Shown here one piece after another: positions 16,987 through 23,425 of a DNA stretch of 64,000 nt. The stretch's first letter is position 1. Each line of letters opens with the position of its first letter. Both the position numbers and the translations under genes were made by a program. This stretch comes from Zymobacter sp047495495 (lineage in GTDB: Bacteria > Pseudomonadota > Gammaproteobacteria > Pseudomonadales > Halomonadaceae). The stretch lies in contig NZ_CP179930.1 in assembly GCF_047495495.1 (NCBI RefSeq), forward strand, positions 1,488,001 through 1,552,000, given 5' to 3'. The notes below the pieces were generated by a model that did no database searches, was not told the DNA's origin, and worked only from the letters and a program-made list of their open reading frames with translations.

Positions 16987-17280
16987 ACAAACCCCATATA
17001 CATAATAGAAGCAGCTTTGCCGCTATGGTAAATAGCTCATAAAACTCAGATGCTTCTGGTGTTGGTTCAAAAATGTGTACAACAACTCGATTGGAAATTT
17101 TATTGAGCGGGAGTGTTTCTATATTAAAATGATATCTCAGTTAAAAAAGAAATCTGTCATATAAAAATACAAATGGATAGAGCAGGACGGGAATATGTAA
17201 AAATATTATCTATGCAACGGAATTTTAAAAGAAAAAGTGCGTAAAAAATTTAGATGCAGATAATCCTATTTCATTGCCCA

Positions 17281-17311
17281 TAAACCCACCTTTCAAGGTG
17301 GGTTTATTTTT
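17281..17311 (+). terminator. Strong rho-independent terminator with no assigned gene
   Basis: Perfect 10-bp stem TAAACCCACC / GGTGGGTTTA, loop TTTCAA, then ATTTTT. It lies about 390 bp after fis, so it may end an unannotated short RNA from 17000-17280 or insulate the LuxR gene from fis transcription. Confidence 0.85.
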
Positions 17312-17343
17312 AATAGCTGCTCTTTAGTTCAGTAGCCATTGAC

Positions 17344-17362
17344 ACTAAAACTTACTTATAGT
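17344..17362. promoter_or_regulatory. Candidate LuxR-type operator upstream of the regulator gene
   Basis: Imperfect palindrome ACTAAAA-CTTAC-TTATAGT (6 of 7 arm positions pair), overlapping a TTGACA hexamer at 17339-17344. Its length is close to the 18-20 bp lux box and it lies 38 bp before the start codon, so autoregulation is possible. This is inference from size and position only. Confidence 0.35.
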
Positions 17363-17399
17363 AGCGGGATAAAGAAAAAATCATGTGGGGTGCGACAAA

Positions 17400-18116
17400 A
17401 TGAACAGTCAATGGCAGATAGATCTTTTTAACGATTTACAGAATGCGATAGATATGCAAGATGTTCTCGATGCAAGCTTGAAAGTAGTTAAACCGCTGGG
17501 ATTTGAATTCTGTACATTTAAAACAAAATTTGCAATACCTCTAGCAAATAGAAAAACATATGTTTTAGGAACTTATGAAGATAAAGTTCATCAAAAAAAC
17601 ACTTCTGGTGGCTATGATGAAGCACCTGTTACTACTCACTGCTCAAAAACAAATATCCCAGCGATATGGACGGGAGAAAGTGAAGGCGAAATTTTTGAAA
17701 AAGATCCTGAAATGCTAGAAGAATATTTCAGCTGGGGGCATAAAGCCGGATGGGCACAATCAGTGACTGAAGGTGGAGGGCAATTTAGTATGTTCTTTGT
17801 AGATAGCCCTGAAATTATGACACAGTCTTATCTTGAGAACGATGTTAATTTTAATTTAGAGTGGATTACTATGGCTGTCCATAGTGTGATAACCAGAATA
17901 AGAACTTCAACTCAAGGAAAAGTACAACTATCAGAAAGAGAAAAAGAAGTGTTGAGATGGTCAGGTGATGGAAAAACGGGGTGGGAAATTAGTAAAATAC
18001 TTAATTTGAGTCAAAGCACCATTAATTTCCATATACGAAATGCAATGTTTAAATTAAACACTCCTAATAAAACATCTGCCGTTGTCAAAGCAATTTACCT
18101 TAATCTATTGCATTAA
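17400..18116 (+). CDS. LuxR-type transcriptional regulator with autoinducer-binding domain (solo)
   Basis: 238 residues from ATG at 17400, with GGGGTG 8 nt upstream; a GTG at 17385 is an alternative. Residues 1-165 resemble the acyl-homoserine-lactone-binding domain (pocket-region elements such as GGYDEAPVTTHC, IPAIWTGE, GHKAGWAQSV), though several canonical ligand residues are hard to place. Residues 178-235 are a LuxR helix-turn-helix with LSEREKEVLRW, GKTGWEISKILNLSQSTINFHI and K-rich end, retaining the invariant Glu, Leu and Gly. No luxI-like synthase occurs in the window, so it is a solo. GC is much lower than in neighbours, indicating transfer. A terminator follows at 18126. Confidence 0.88.
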   Translation: MNSQWQIDLFNDLQNAIDMQDVLDASLKVVKPLGFEFCTFKTKFAIPLANRKTYVLGTYEDKVHQKNTSGGYDEAPVTTHCSKTNIPAIWTGESEGEIFEKDPEMLEEYFSWGHKAGWAQSVTEGGGQFSMFFVDSPEIMTQSYLENDVNFNLEWITMAVHSVITRIRTSTQGKVQLSEREKEVLRWSGDGKTGWEISKILNLSQSTINFHIRNAMFKLNTPNKTSAVVKAIYLNLLH

Positions 18117-18125
18117 CTCTCCTCT

Positions 18126-18145
18126 AGCCCGCCTAACGGCGGGCT
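18126..18145 (+). terminator. Terminator of the LuxR-type gene
   Basis: AGCCCGCC / GGCGGGCT, 4-nt loop TAAC, followed by TTTATAT; 10 bp past the stop. Confidence 0.88.
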
Positions 18146-18670
18146 TTATATATCGCATCAATTAAGCTATTGTATAGTTTCTATTGTTTTATCAAAAGAT
18201 GTTTTGTTTTACATTCCGCAAATTCTTTCTGTACGCCTAAAGCATTTTATATTTCAACATTTTAATTTATTTCTGATTCAACAATGAATTGAGCTTCTCT
18301 GCTGTCATACAGTGCCGGTCCTACTACTTTGCCCAGGAGATCATCTACTATATTATTGACCTTTTAATAAATTACTTATAAATCAAAATTATAGTAAATT
18401 TTATAGAATTAGTTTTATAGCACGTCTTTGTAGCAAAATTCTTAGGCATTTTCTGAAAAAAACACCCTTCGTGTCTGTTTCTTGACGCGATGGAAGCTAT
18501 AAGCGATCAAAACGCTAAAATTCGATATATAAAAATGAGTTTCTTTGTGAAATCAAAGTGATTGCTGCACTTTTGTGTGTGTAGTGCACTGTTGATGACA
18601 ACCCTGCTCATTTGTAGTAACTCAACCCATTGTTTTTAATTAGTTAGTAATCAATTTGAGGGGAAATAGA
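18146..18670. other. AT-rich intergenic segment holding the duplicated purH leader
   Basis: 525 bp without a coding frame. It carries the left 51-bp copy of the purH leader (18310-18360), which itself ends in TTGACC followed 15 bp later by TATAAA and could act as a promoter for the effector cassette. A TGCAC / GTGCA dyad lies near 18573-18594. The Shine-Dalgarno of the muramidase gene (GAGGGG) is at 18658-18663. Confidence 0.55.
18310..18360 (+). repeat. Left copy of purH leader/start direct repeat
   Basis: 46 of 51 positions match 20671-20721, with an unbroken 31-bp identity at 18318-18348. The right copy contains the purH Shine-Dalgarno, its ATG and the first codons; in this copy the ATG reads ATA and the following codon TTA, so the start is destroyed. 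Homology ends at 18360. See the paired entry. Confidence 0.93.
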
Positions 18671-19333
18671 ATGGCAAATGGGTACTATCCTCCGGGATAT
18701 TTTACGTTTCATGCAGAAGGTGCAAGCACAAATCCCGCAACAAATTCGTTGCATTTTCCGAAAGGAAAATCAGGTGTAACCATTGGACCAGGATACGATC
18801 TAAAAACAAAAACAAAAGAAGATGTTTATAGAGATATGGTTGCTATTGGAGTAAGCAAAGAAGATGCGAATATAATAAAAGAAGGTGTTGGAAAAATGCA
18901 TGAAGAGGCTCAACGCTTTGTTGACGAAAATAAAAATAAAATAAAAAAATTGACAAAAGCTCAAAAAATAATGCTTTTTAAAATCATATGGAATTCAACA
19001 TACTATGCTGGTACGAAGAGTGTATACAAAGCTAAAGTACCTAAGAAAGTCTTTGAAAAAGATATTAAAATCTTAAACAAAGCAGACTCAACATTATCTT
19101 GGGACAAATCAAGCTGGGATGATTTGAATGATAAAATTTTAGATATAGCAGTAGATTTGCATTATCAGGGTGCCCTTGCTAAGAATAGCTCTTTACAATA
19201 TGCTATATCCAAAAATGATCCTTTATACCTAGCTGACTGTATTGAAAAGTTTCCTGCTTTAGTCTCTTATGACAGCAATCGAAAAAGAATTCCATATTTG
19301 CGAGGAACATTCAGTGGCCCTTCAGATTTTTAA
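18671..19333 (+). CDS. Pesticin-C-terminus-like muramidase, probable type VI effector
   Basis: 220 residues from ATG at 18671, with GAGGGG 7 nt upstream. The N-terminal third has the lysozyme-like signature of pesticin C-terminal-type muramidases: FTFHAEG (Glu16, candidate acid), a LHFPKGKSGVTIGPGYDLK block (Thr37, Asp43), then a lysine-rich helical domain. No signal peptide or membrane segment is present, so delivery by a secretion machine is needed to reach peptidoglycan. It is followed by an overlapping exported LprI-like gene and an hcp-like gene, fitting an effector-immunity-Hcp cassette. Codons are AT-rich. Family call by remembered motif, not by search. Confidence 0.72.
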   Translation: MANGYYPPGYFTFHAEGASTNPATNSLHFPKGKSGVTIGPGYDLKTKTKEDVYRDMVAIGVSKEDANIIKEGVGKMHEEAQRFVDENKNKIKKLTKAQKIMLFKIIWNSTYYAGTKSVYKAKVPKKVFEKDIKILNKADSTLSWDKSSWDDLNDKILDIAVDLHYQGALAKNSSLQYAISKNDPLYLADCIEKFPALVSYDSNRKRIPYLRGTFSGPSDF

Positions 19334-19715
19334 AGTATTTTCTATAATTAGTTTTTTTTCTTTTAGTATTTGCCATGCTAGAGAAATAAACTCATGTTAC
19401 GACGAACCATATTCTTATAAAGTGACAGAATGCTTTAATAAAAAAATAGAAAGTAAAAAAGAAGAGTATAAAAAGACAAGAGATAAATATATAAGCGATG
19501 TTTCTAAAATGACAGATGATTATAAATCATTCGTTAAAAAAGAAAAAATCGTAAACAATGAGTGGCTTAAACTGTTGGAAAAAGATTGCGCAATGAGAGC
19601 AATACCAGCGGGAGAAGAAGATGGAGAAGCATACAACACTGCTTATCTAGAGTGTGTTTCCAACATGTATACAGAAAGAACAGAGTCTTACAAAAAACTT
19701 CTTATCATAAATTAA
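19314..19715 (+). CDS. Exported LprI-like (DUF1311) protein, probable immunity to the muramidase
   Basis: 133 residues from a GTG start at 19314 with GAGGA 8 nt upstream. That start lies inside the end of the muramidase gene (20-bp overlap), so the two are coupled. The longer in-frame reading from 19269 would bury the signal peptide. Residues 1-22 form a signal peptide ending SFSICHA. The mature part is lysine/glutamate-rich and helical, with four cysteines, and its C-terminal half (DCAMRAIPAGEEDGEAY, then ECV and RTESYKKL) fits the LprI-type lysozyme-inhibitor pattern. A periplasmic lysozyme inhibitor next to a muramidase is the expected form of immunity; this function is inferred. Confidence 0.7.
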   Translation: MALQIFKVFSIISFFSFSICHAREINSCYDEPYSYKVTECFNKKIESKKEEYKKTRDKYISDVSKMTDDYKSFVKKEKIVNNEWLKLLEKDCAMRAIPAGEEDGEAYNTAYLECVSNMYTERTESYKKLLIIN

Positions 19716-19733
19716 ATGCTGAGGTGATTAAGA

Positions 19734-20232
19734 ATGGCTTTTGATGCTTATTTGAAAATCGACGGAATTGCTGGTGAAGCGTTAGATTCAAATCACAAAG
19801 ATTGTGATTGAAATTACCGACTTTCGTTATACAGTAGAACAGATTGTTTCAGCTACTGCATCAAGTGCAGGCGGAGCTACTGCTGGAAAATCAAACTTTC
19901 CAGATTTCAGTATTAGTAAGCACATTGATAAATCATCTCCTAAATTGTTCGAATTGTGTGCGTCAGGAAAACATATCAAAAACATAGTAATTCATATTAA
20001 TAGAGCTGGTGGTAAGCAAGAAAAATATTTACAAATAAAGCTTGAAGAAGCAATTATCACTAATGTTTCTGCCTTCGGGAGCACTCATGATGATCTCCCT
20101 CTTGAGCATGTCAACTTTAGCTATGGCCGTATCTCATTCACATACATTCAACAGAGCCGTGCTACAGGCCAGGCTGGAGGCAACATCAGTGGTGGGTGGG
20201 ATCGCGTAGCGAATAAAACGTATGCTTCGTGA
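19734..20232 (+). pseudogene. hcp: Orphan Hcp-family type VI tube protein, frameshifted
   Basis: ATG at 19734 with GAGGTG 7 nt upstream opens a frame that begins MAFDAYLKIDGIAGEALD, the standard Hcp N-terminus, but it stops after 25 codons (TGA at 19809). The rest of Hcp continues in another frame to 20232, with VSATASSAGGATAG, SPKLFELCASGKHI, RAGGKQEKYL and the terminal ATGQAGGNISGGWD. One extra base near 19805 (TGTG where TGG is expected for the Trp of HKDW) explains it. Without it the protein would be 165 residues, the family length. A GTG at 19804 could still give a truncated product. Either a true pseudogene, a programmed shift or a sequencing error. No other type VI structural gene is in the window. 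Confidence 0.88.
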
Positions 20233-20260
20233 GATAGGTTGAAACCAAATTAATAAGACA

Positions 20261-20282
20261 GAAGCCCGCGTGAGCGGGCTTC
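20261..20282. terminator. Terminator after the hcp-like gene
   Basis: GAAGCCCGC / GCGGGCTTC with a 4-nt loop, 28 bp past the hcp stop. Its minus-strand flank is T-rich (TTCTGTCTTATTAATTT), so it could also end the minus-strand frame at 20300. Confidence 0.85.
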
Positions 20283-20299
20283 TTCTTCCACACTAGGCA

Positions 20300-20557
20300 C
20301 TACGGAAATTGAGTCATCACCGGTGAGGCAATACGCGCCTCCCCATGTATTTTTATCAACACCTCATCATTTTTTTCTGCACACCTTTGCTGATAGCCAA
20401 CCTCCTGTGCAAAGCCTCTATTTTCGGGCCTATAGCGCACTTTCATCACATCAAAAGGCAGCCTCTCAGCCCCGAACAGTACATACAAGGACTGTTTTTT
20501 CACGCCATTCTGCTGTACTTTCGATGTTCTATTGAGGGCTTGCCCAGTGCAGGGCAA
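20300..20557 (-). CDS. Uncertain 85-residue ORF, unknown
   Basis: Minus-strand frame ending 18 bp from the terminator at 20261-20282. The segment LFGAERLPFDVMKVRYRPENRG and the following charged stretch look protein-like, but I recognise no family. The nominal ATG lies within a perfect hairpin (20538-20559), so a later start is more likely if it is real. Two plus-strand frames overlap it, which weakens the case. It may be the decayed end of a longer gene at the island's right side. Confidence 0.25.
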   Translation of the reverse strand: MPCTGQALNRTSKVQQNGVKKQSLYVLFGAERLPFDVMKVRYRPENRGFAQEVGYQQRCAEKNDEVLIKIHGEARIASPVMTQFP

Positions 20558-20559
20558 GC
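20538..20559. repeat. Perfect inverted repeat upstream of purH
   Basis: GCTTGCCC / GGGCAAGC separated by 6 bp, followed on the plus strand by TATATCTGTTTGTTT. It could be a terminator or operator near the island-purH junction. A second hairpin (GCCTCC / GGAGGC, 20623-20641) and a long-range GGGCAAA / TTTGCCC pair (20651-20657, 20689-20695) lie between it and purH and may fold the purH leader. Confidence 0.6.
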
Positions 20560-20670
20560 TATATCTGTTTGTTTCTGGAAGCGATGATACGCTCTTGAAA
20601 AAACAGTATTCCTGCGGTTGTAGCCTCCCGCAGAAGGAGGCAAGACCTCAGGGCAAACGTGCTATTCATG

Positions 20671-20721
20671 CAGTGCCTGTCCTACTACTTTGCCCAGGAG
20701 ATCATCTACCATGTCGTTGAC
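20671..20721 (+). repeat. Right copy of purH leader/start direct repeat (functional)
   Basis: Contains the purH Shine-Dalgarno (AGGAG), the start ATG at 20711 and the first codons. It matches 18310-18360 at 46 of 51 positions, an offset of 2,361 bp. The intact start marks this as the working copy. The repeats bracket the muramidase, immunity and hcp genes. Confidence 0.93.
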
Positions 20722-22303
20722 ACCCGTTCGTCGTGCCTTGTTGAGCGTTTCGGACAAGCAAGGGCTAGTACCGCTCGCTCAAGCGCTTATCGGACACGGA
20801 GTCGAGCTGCTGTCTACCGGCGGTACCTACCGCACGCTCAAGGAACACGGGATCGAAGTGACGGAAGTGTCCGAGCACACCGGTTTTCCGGAAATTATGG
20901 GCGGTCGTGTTAAGACCCTGCATCCTCGTATCCATGGTGGCATCCTGGGACGCCGCGGTCTCGACGATGACGTCATGAAAGCGCGCGACATTCCTCCCAT
21001 CGACATGGTCGTTGTCAATCTTTACCCCTTCGAAGCCACTATCGCTCGTCCTGACTGCTCGTTCGAAGATGCCATTGAAAATATCGATATCGGCGGGCCA
21101 GCCATGGTGCGTTCCTGCGCCAAGAATCACAGCCATACTACTATTGTCGTCGATCCAGCGGACTACTCGGCTCTGATCAACACGCTCGAACGTTACGACG
21201 GTAAGGTCGACCACGAAACACGCTTTCGTCTCGCCTGCAAGGCATTCGCGCACACTGCAGCCTACGACACGGCCATCGCTCACTATCTGCAGCACTGCCA
21301 GCGCGGCGATGCCACAGTAACGCCAGATGAGTTCCCGGCGGAATGGCAGCCGGAGCTACATCTCCAGAGCACCCTGCGCTACGGCGAAAATCCGCACCAG
21401 CAGGCCGCGTTCTATACCGAGCCGCATCCACCGGCAGGCTGCATTTCTACGGCCAAAGCGCTGCAAGGCAAGGCTCTGTCGTACAACAATATCGCCGATA
21501 CCGATGCCGCACTCGAAGCGGTCAAAGGCTTCGAAGCGCCGGCCTGTGTCATCGTCAAGCATGCCAACCCGTGTGGTGTCGCTACCGTCAGTAATGAAGA
21601 AGGCGGCATTCGCACAGCCTATGCCCGGGCCTTCGAAACCGACCCTGAGTCCTCCTTCGGGGGCATCATTGCTTTTAACCGTCCGCTGGATGCCGATACG
21701 GCCAGCGATATCATCGGTAAGCAATTTGTCGAGGTCATCATCGCGCCCCACATCACACCAGAAGCTTTGGCCGTGACGCAGGCCAAGCCTAATGTTCGCG
21801 TACTCGAATGCGGTGATTTCAGCACATCGGCACAGCCGCAGTGGGACATGAAGCGCGTGACGGGCGGCCTGCTGGTCCAGACGCAGGATGCCGGTGTCGA
21901 CGATGAAAGTGAGTTCCACGTCGTCACTGATCGTGCGCCAACCAAACAGGAATACCGCGACTTGCTGTTTGCTTGGCATATCGCGCATTTCGTGAAGTCC
22001 AACGCCATTGTTTATGCCCGTGACGAACGCACCATCGGCGTAGGGGCGGGTCAGATGAGCCGCGTCAACTCTGCCCGCATCGCCGCCATCAAGGCCGAGC
22101 ATGCCGGTCTGCAGGTCGAAGGCGCCGTTATGGCTTCTGACGCCTTTTTCCCGTTCCGCGACGGCATCGACAATGCCGCCAGTGTCGGGATCAAAGCTGT
22201 CATTCAGCCCGGCGGTTCCATCCGTGATGAAGAGGTTATCCAGGCCGCCAACGAAGTGGGCATTGCCATGATCTTCACCGGGAAGCGCCACTTCCGTCAC
22301 TGA
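20711..22303 (+). CDS. purH: Bifunctional AICAR transformylase / IMP cyclohydrolase
   Basis: Catalyses the last two steps of IMP synthesis: formylation of AICAR and ring closure. 530 residues from ATG at 20711 (MSLTPVRRALLSVSDKQG). The N-terminal MGS-like cyclohydrolase domain has LLSTGGTYRTLKEHGI and GFPEIMGGRVKTLHPRIHGGIL. The C-terminal transformylase domain has RYGENPHQQAAFY, the KHANPCG motif and GAGQMSRVNSARIA. In relatives it follows fis and precedes purD; here it follows the accessory island and a strong terminator closes it, with no purD. Confidence 0.97.
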   Translation: MSLTPVRRALLSVSDKQGLVPLAQALIGHGVELLSTGGTYRTLKEHGIEVTEVSEHTGFPEIMGGRVKTLHPRIHGGILGRRGLDDDVMKARDIPPIDMVVVNLYPFEATIARPDCSFEDAIENIDIGGPAMVRSCAKNHSHTTIVVDPADYSALINTLERYDGKVDHETRFRLACKAFAHTAAYDTAIAHYLQHCQRGDATVTPDEFPAEWQPELHLQSTLRYGENPHQQAAFYTEPHPPAGCISTAKALQGKALSYNNIADTDAALEAVKGFEAPACVIVKHANPCGVATVSNEEGGIRTAYARAFETDPESSFGGIIAFNRPLDADTASDIIGKQFVEVIIAPHITPEALAVTQAKPNVRVLECGDFSTSAQPQWDMKRVTGGLLVQTQDAGVDDESEFHVVTDRAPTKQEYRDLLFAWHIAHFVKSNAIVYARDERTIGVGAGQMSRVNSARIAAIKAEHAGLQVEGAVMASDAFFPFRDGIDNAASVGIKAVIQPGGSIRDEEVIQAANEVGIAMIFTGKRHFRH

Positions 22304-22321
22304 TCCGCACATCAGAAACGC

Positions 22322-22359
22322 GACAGCCGCGCCCTTCTCCACAGAAGGGCGCGGCTGTC
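22322..22359 (+). terminator. Strong terminator of purH
   Basis: Perfect 17-bp stem (arm GACAGCCGCGCCCTTCT) with loop CCAC, 18 bp after the purH stop, followed by TTTG. Very stable; it also faces the convergent gene ending at 22377. Confidence 0.9.
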
Positions 22360-22376
22360 TTTGCCATCAGCGACAA

Positions 22377-22703
22377 TTATGCGTCGCTGCGACAAATCCA
22401 CTCACCGGTCATATTGAACCGTCCAGCGCCAAGGCGGCTGGCTATCACGCGTTCAAGGCGCACCGAGCGAGTGTCGGCAAACGCACTCTTGCATCGGTTA
22501 TAGGCACTGCTCCACTGATTACTCCAAACCTCAGCGCGAGAAGGCTCTTCGGTGCCGGATCCCCTCATTTCACTGCTTTGCCAGAAGCCACCTAGGTCTT
22601 GCGCACCTACGGTATTGGCCAAGCTGACAGCGACCAGCAGCAAACCTACACTCAAAAGCGTTTTCTTGACCATGTGACAATGAATAGGCGTGTTGTCGTG
22701 CAT
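22377..22703 (-). CDS. Small secreted protein of unknown function
   Basis: 108 residues from ATG at 22703, chosen because AAGGA lies 8 nt upstream; a second ATG at 22673 begins directly at the signal peptide but lacks such a site. The signal peptide (KKTLLSVGLLLVAVSLANTVGA) predicts export; the mature part is about 75 residues, with two cysteines (NRCKSAF and EWICRSDA) likely to form a disulphide. I recognise no family. It is a single gene in front of a 700-bp AT-rich intergenic region. Confidence 0.7.
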   Translation of the reverse strand: MHDNTPIHCHMVKKTLLSVGLLLVAVSLANTVGAQDLGGFWQSSEMRGSGTEEPSRAEVWSNQWSSAYNRCKSAFADTRSVRLERVIASRLGAGRFNMTGEWICRSDA

Positions 22704-22803
22704 ATAAGATTCCTTTTATATTGAATGACGCACACGGAAGCGTGTACATATACTGTACCTTTTAAGTTAAGCACCTATTCAATAAAAGAGGGTAACGGCC
22801 TAT

Positions 22804-22829
22804 TATTTGAGCCTACAATCGCTCAAATA
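22804..22829. repeat. Inverted repeat, 9-bp arms
   Basis: TATTTGAGC / GCTCAAATA, perfect arms with an 8-bp spacer, in AT-rich DNA about 100 bp upstream of the secreted protein gene. Could be an operator for that gene or a remnant of mobile DNA. Confidence 0.6.
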
Positions 22830-22874
22830 TAAATACGATACGAACCACATCTATTTGATTGCGCTACACTTCGT

Positions 22875-22907
22875 TACTAAATGACAATGGCTTACGCCAA
22901 TTTAGTA
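22875..22907. repeat. Inverted repeat, 33 bp span
   Basis: Outer arms TACTAAAT / ATTTAGTA and an inner TGGC / GCCA pair around TTAC. It lies 45 bp from the preceding inverted repeat. Confidence 0.6.
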
Positions 22908-23004
22908 TATCCTTTAAATAGACTAGATATATAAACATTAATTTCAGTATTAATCACGAACGCTGCCGCATTGACATTATAAAAAAATAACCACTATATA
23001 ACGG

Positions 23005-23123
23005 CCTTTGCCTTTGCCTTTGCCTTTGCCTTTGCCTTTGCCTTTGCCTTTGCCTTTGCCTTTGCCTTTGCCTTTGCCTTTGCCTTTGCCTTTGCCTTTG
23101 CCTTTGCCTTTGCCTTTGCCTTT
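23005..23123 (+). repeat. Tandem hexanucleotide array (CCTTTG)n
   Basis: Nineteen perfect copies of CCTTTG plus 5 bases of a twentieth, no interruptions seen. Intergenic. Read on the minus strand it would encode Lys-Ala dipeptides, but the flanking frame has no ribosome-binding site or conserved part. A perfect array of this length is expected to vary in copy number by slippage. Confidence 0.97.
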
Positions 23124-23302
23124 CTGTTTATATAGGCCAGTTTTTTATTCCTAGCTCTATTGCCCGTAATACTCGTTTTCAGGTAACAATTAATGCGATC
23201 ACATATCATTAATAAAACATCATATAAGAATTAGCAATCAGCCAGACAAATCTATATTTGTTATCCTCGAAGACAACACGTAATACATTTTTTCGAAGCA
23301 AT

Positions 23303-23332
23303 AAAAAACCGCCAGACATCTATGTCAGGCGG
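23303..23332 (-). terminator. Terminator of gor
   Basis: Stem CCGCC-A-GACAT / ATGTC-A-GGCGG with a 2-nt apex; on the minus strand it runs into TTTTTTATT. It lies 94 bp beyond the gor stop. Confidence 0.85.
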
Positions 23333-23425
23333 CTTCTTTTGAGTCAGTAGTGGATAAAAGCGATCGACAGTGATCGCCTGGTCATCAGAGCAAAGCCTCT
23401 TGACGATCCACCTTGCTTTGATTCA

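Larger units (their letters stand above)
16987..17399. other. AT-rich non-coding stretch at the left end of the island
   Basis: About 400 bp of clearly lower GC than the flanking housekeeping genes. No frame longer than about 60 codons was found on either strand. It holds a strong terminator (17281-17311) with no recognisable gene in front of it, and a palindrome just upstream of the LuxR-type gene. Confidence 0.6.
22704..23425. other. AT-rich intergenic region between the small secreted protein gene and gor
   Basis: 722 bp. Contents: the promoter region of the minus-strand secreted protein gene; two long inverted repeats (22804-22829 and 22875-22907); a 6-bp tandem array (23005-23123); and the gor terminator (23303-23332). 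No believable coding frame; the minus-strand Lys-Ala repeat frame is an artefact of the array. Confidence 0.7.

Noticed and set aside
20571..20710. Purine riboswitch in front of purH
   Set aside because: Hairpins are present but no purine-aptamer core is visible, and such aptamers are rare in this group.
22994..23209. 71-residue minus-strand frame with Lys-Ala repeats
   Set aside because: It is the hexanucleotide array read as codons; no ribosome-binding site and no conserved flank.
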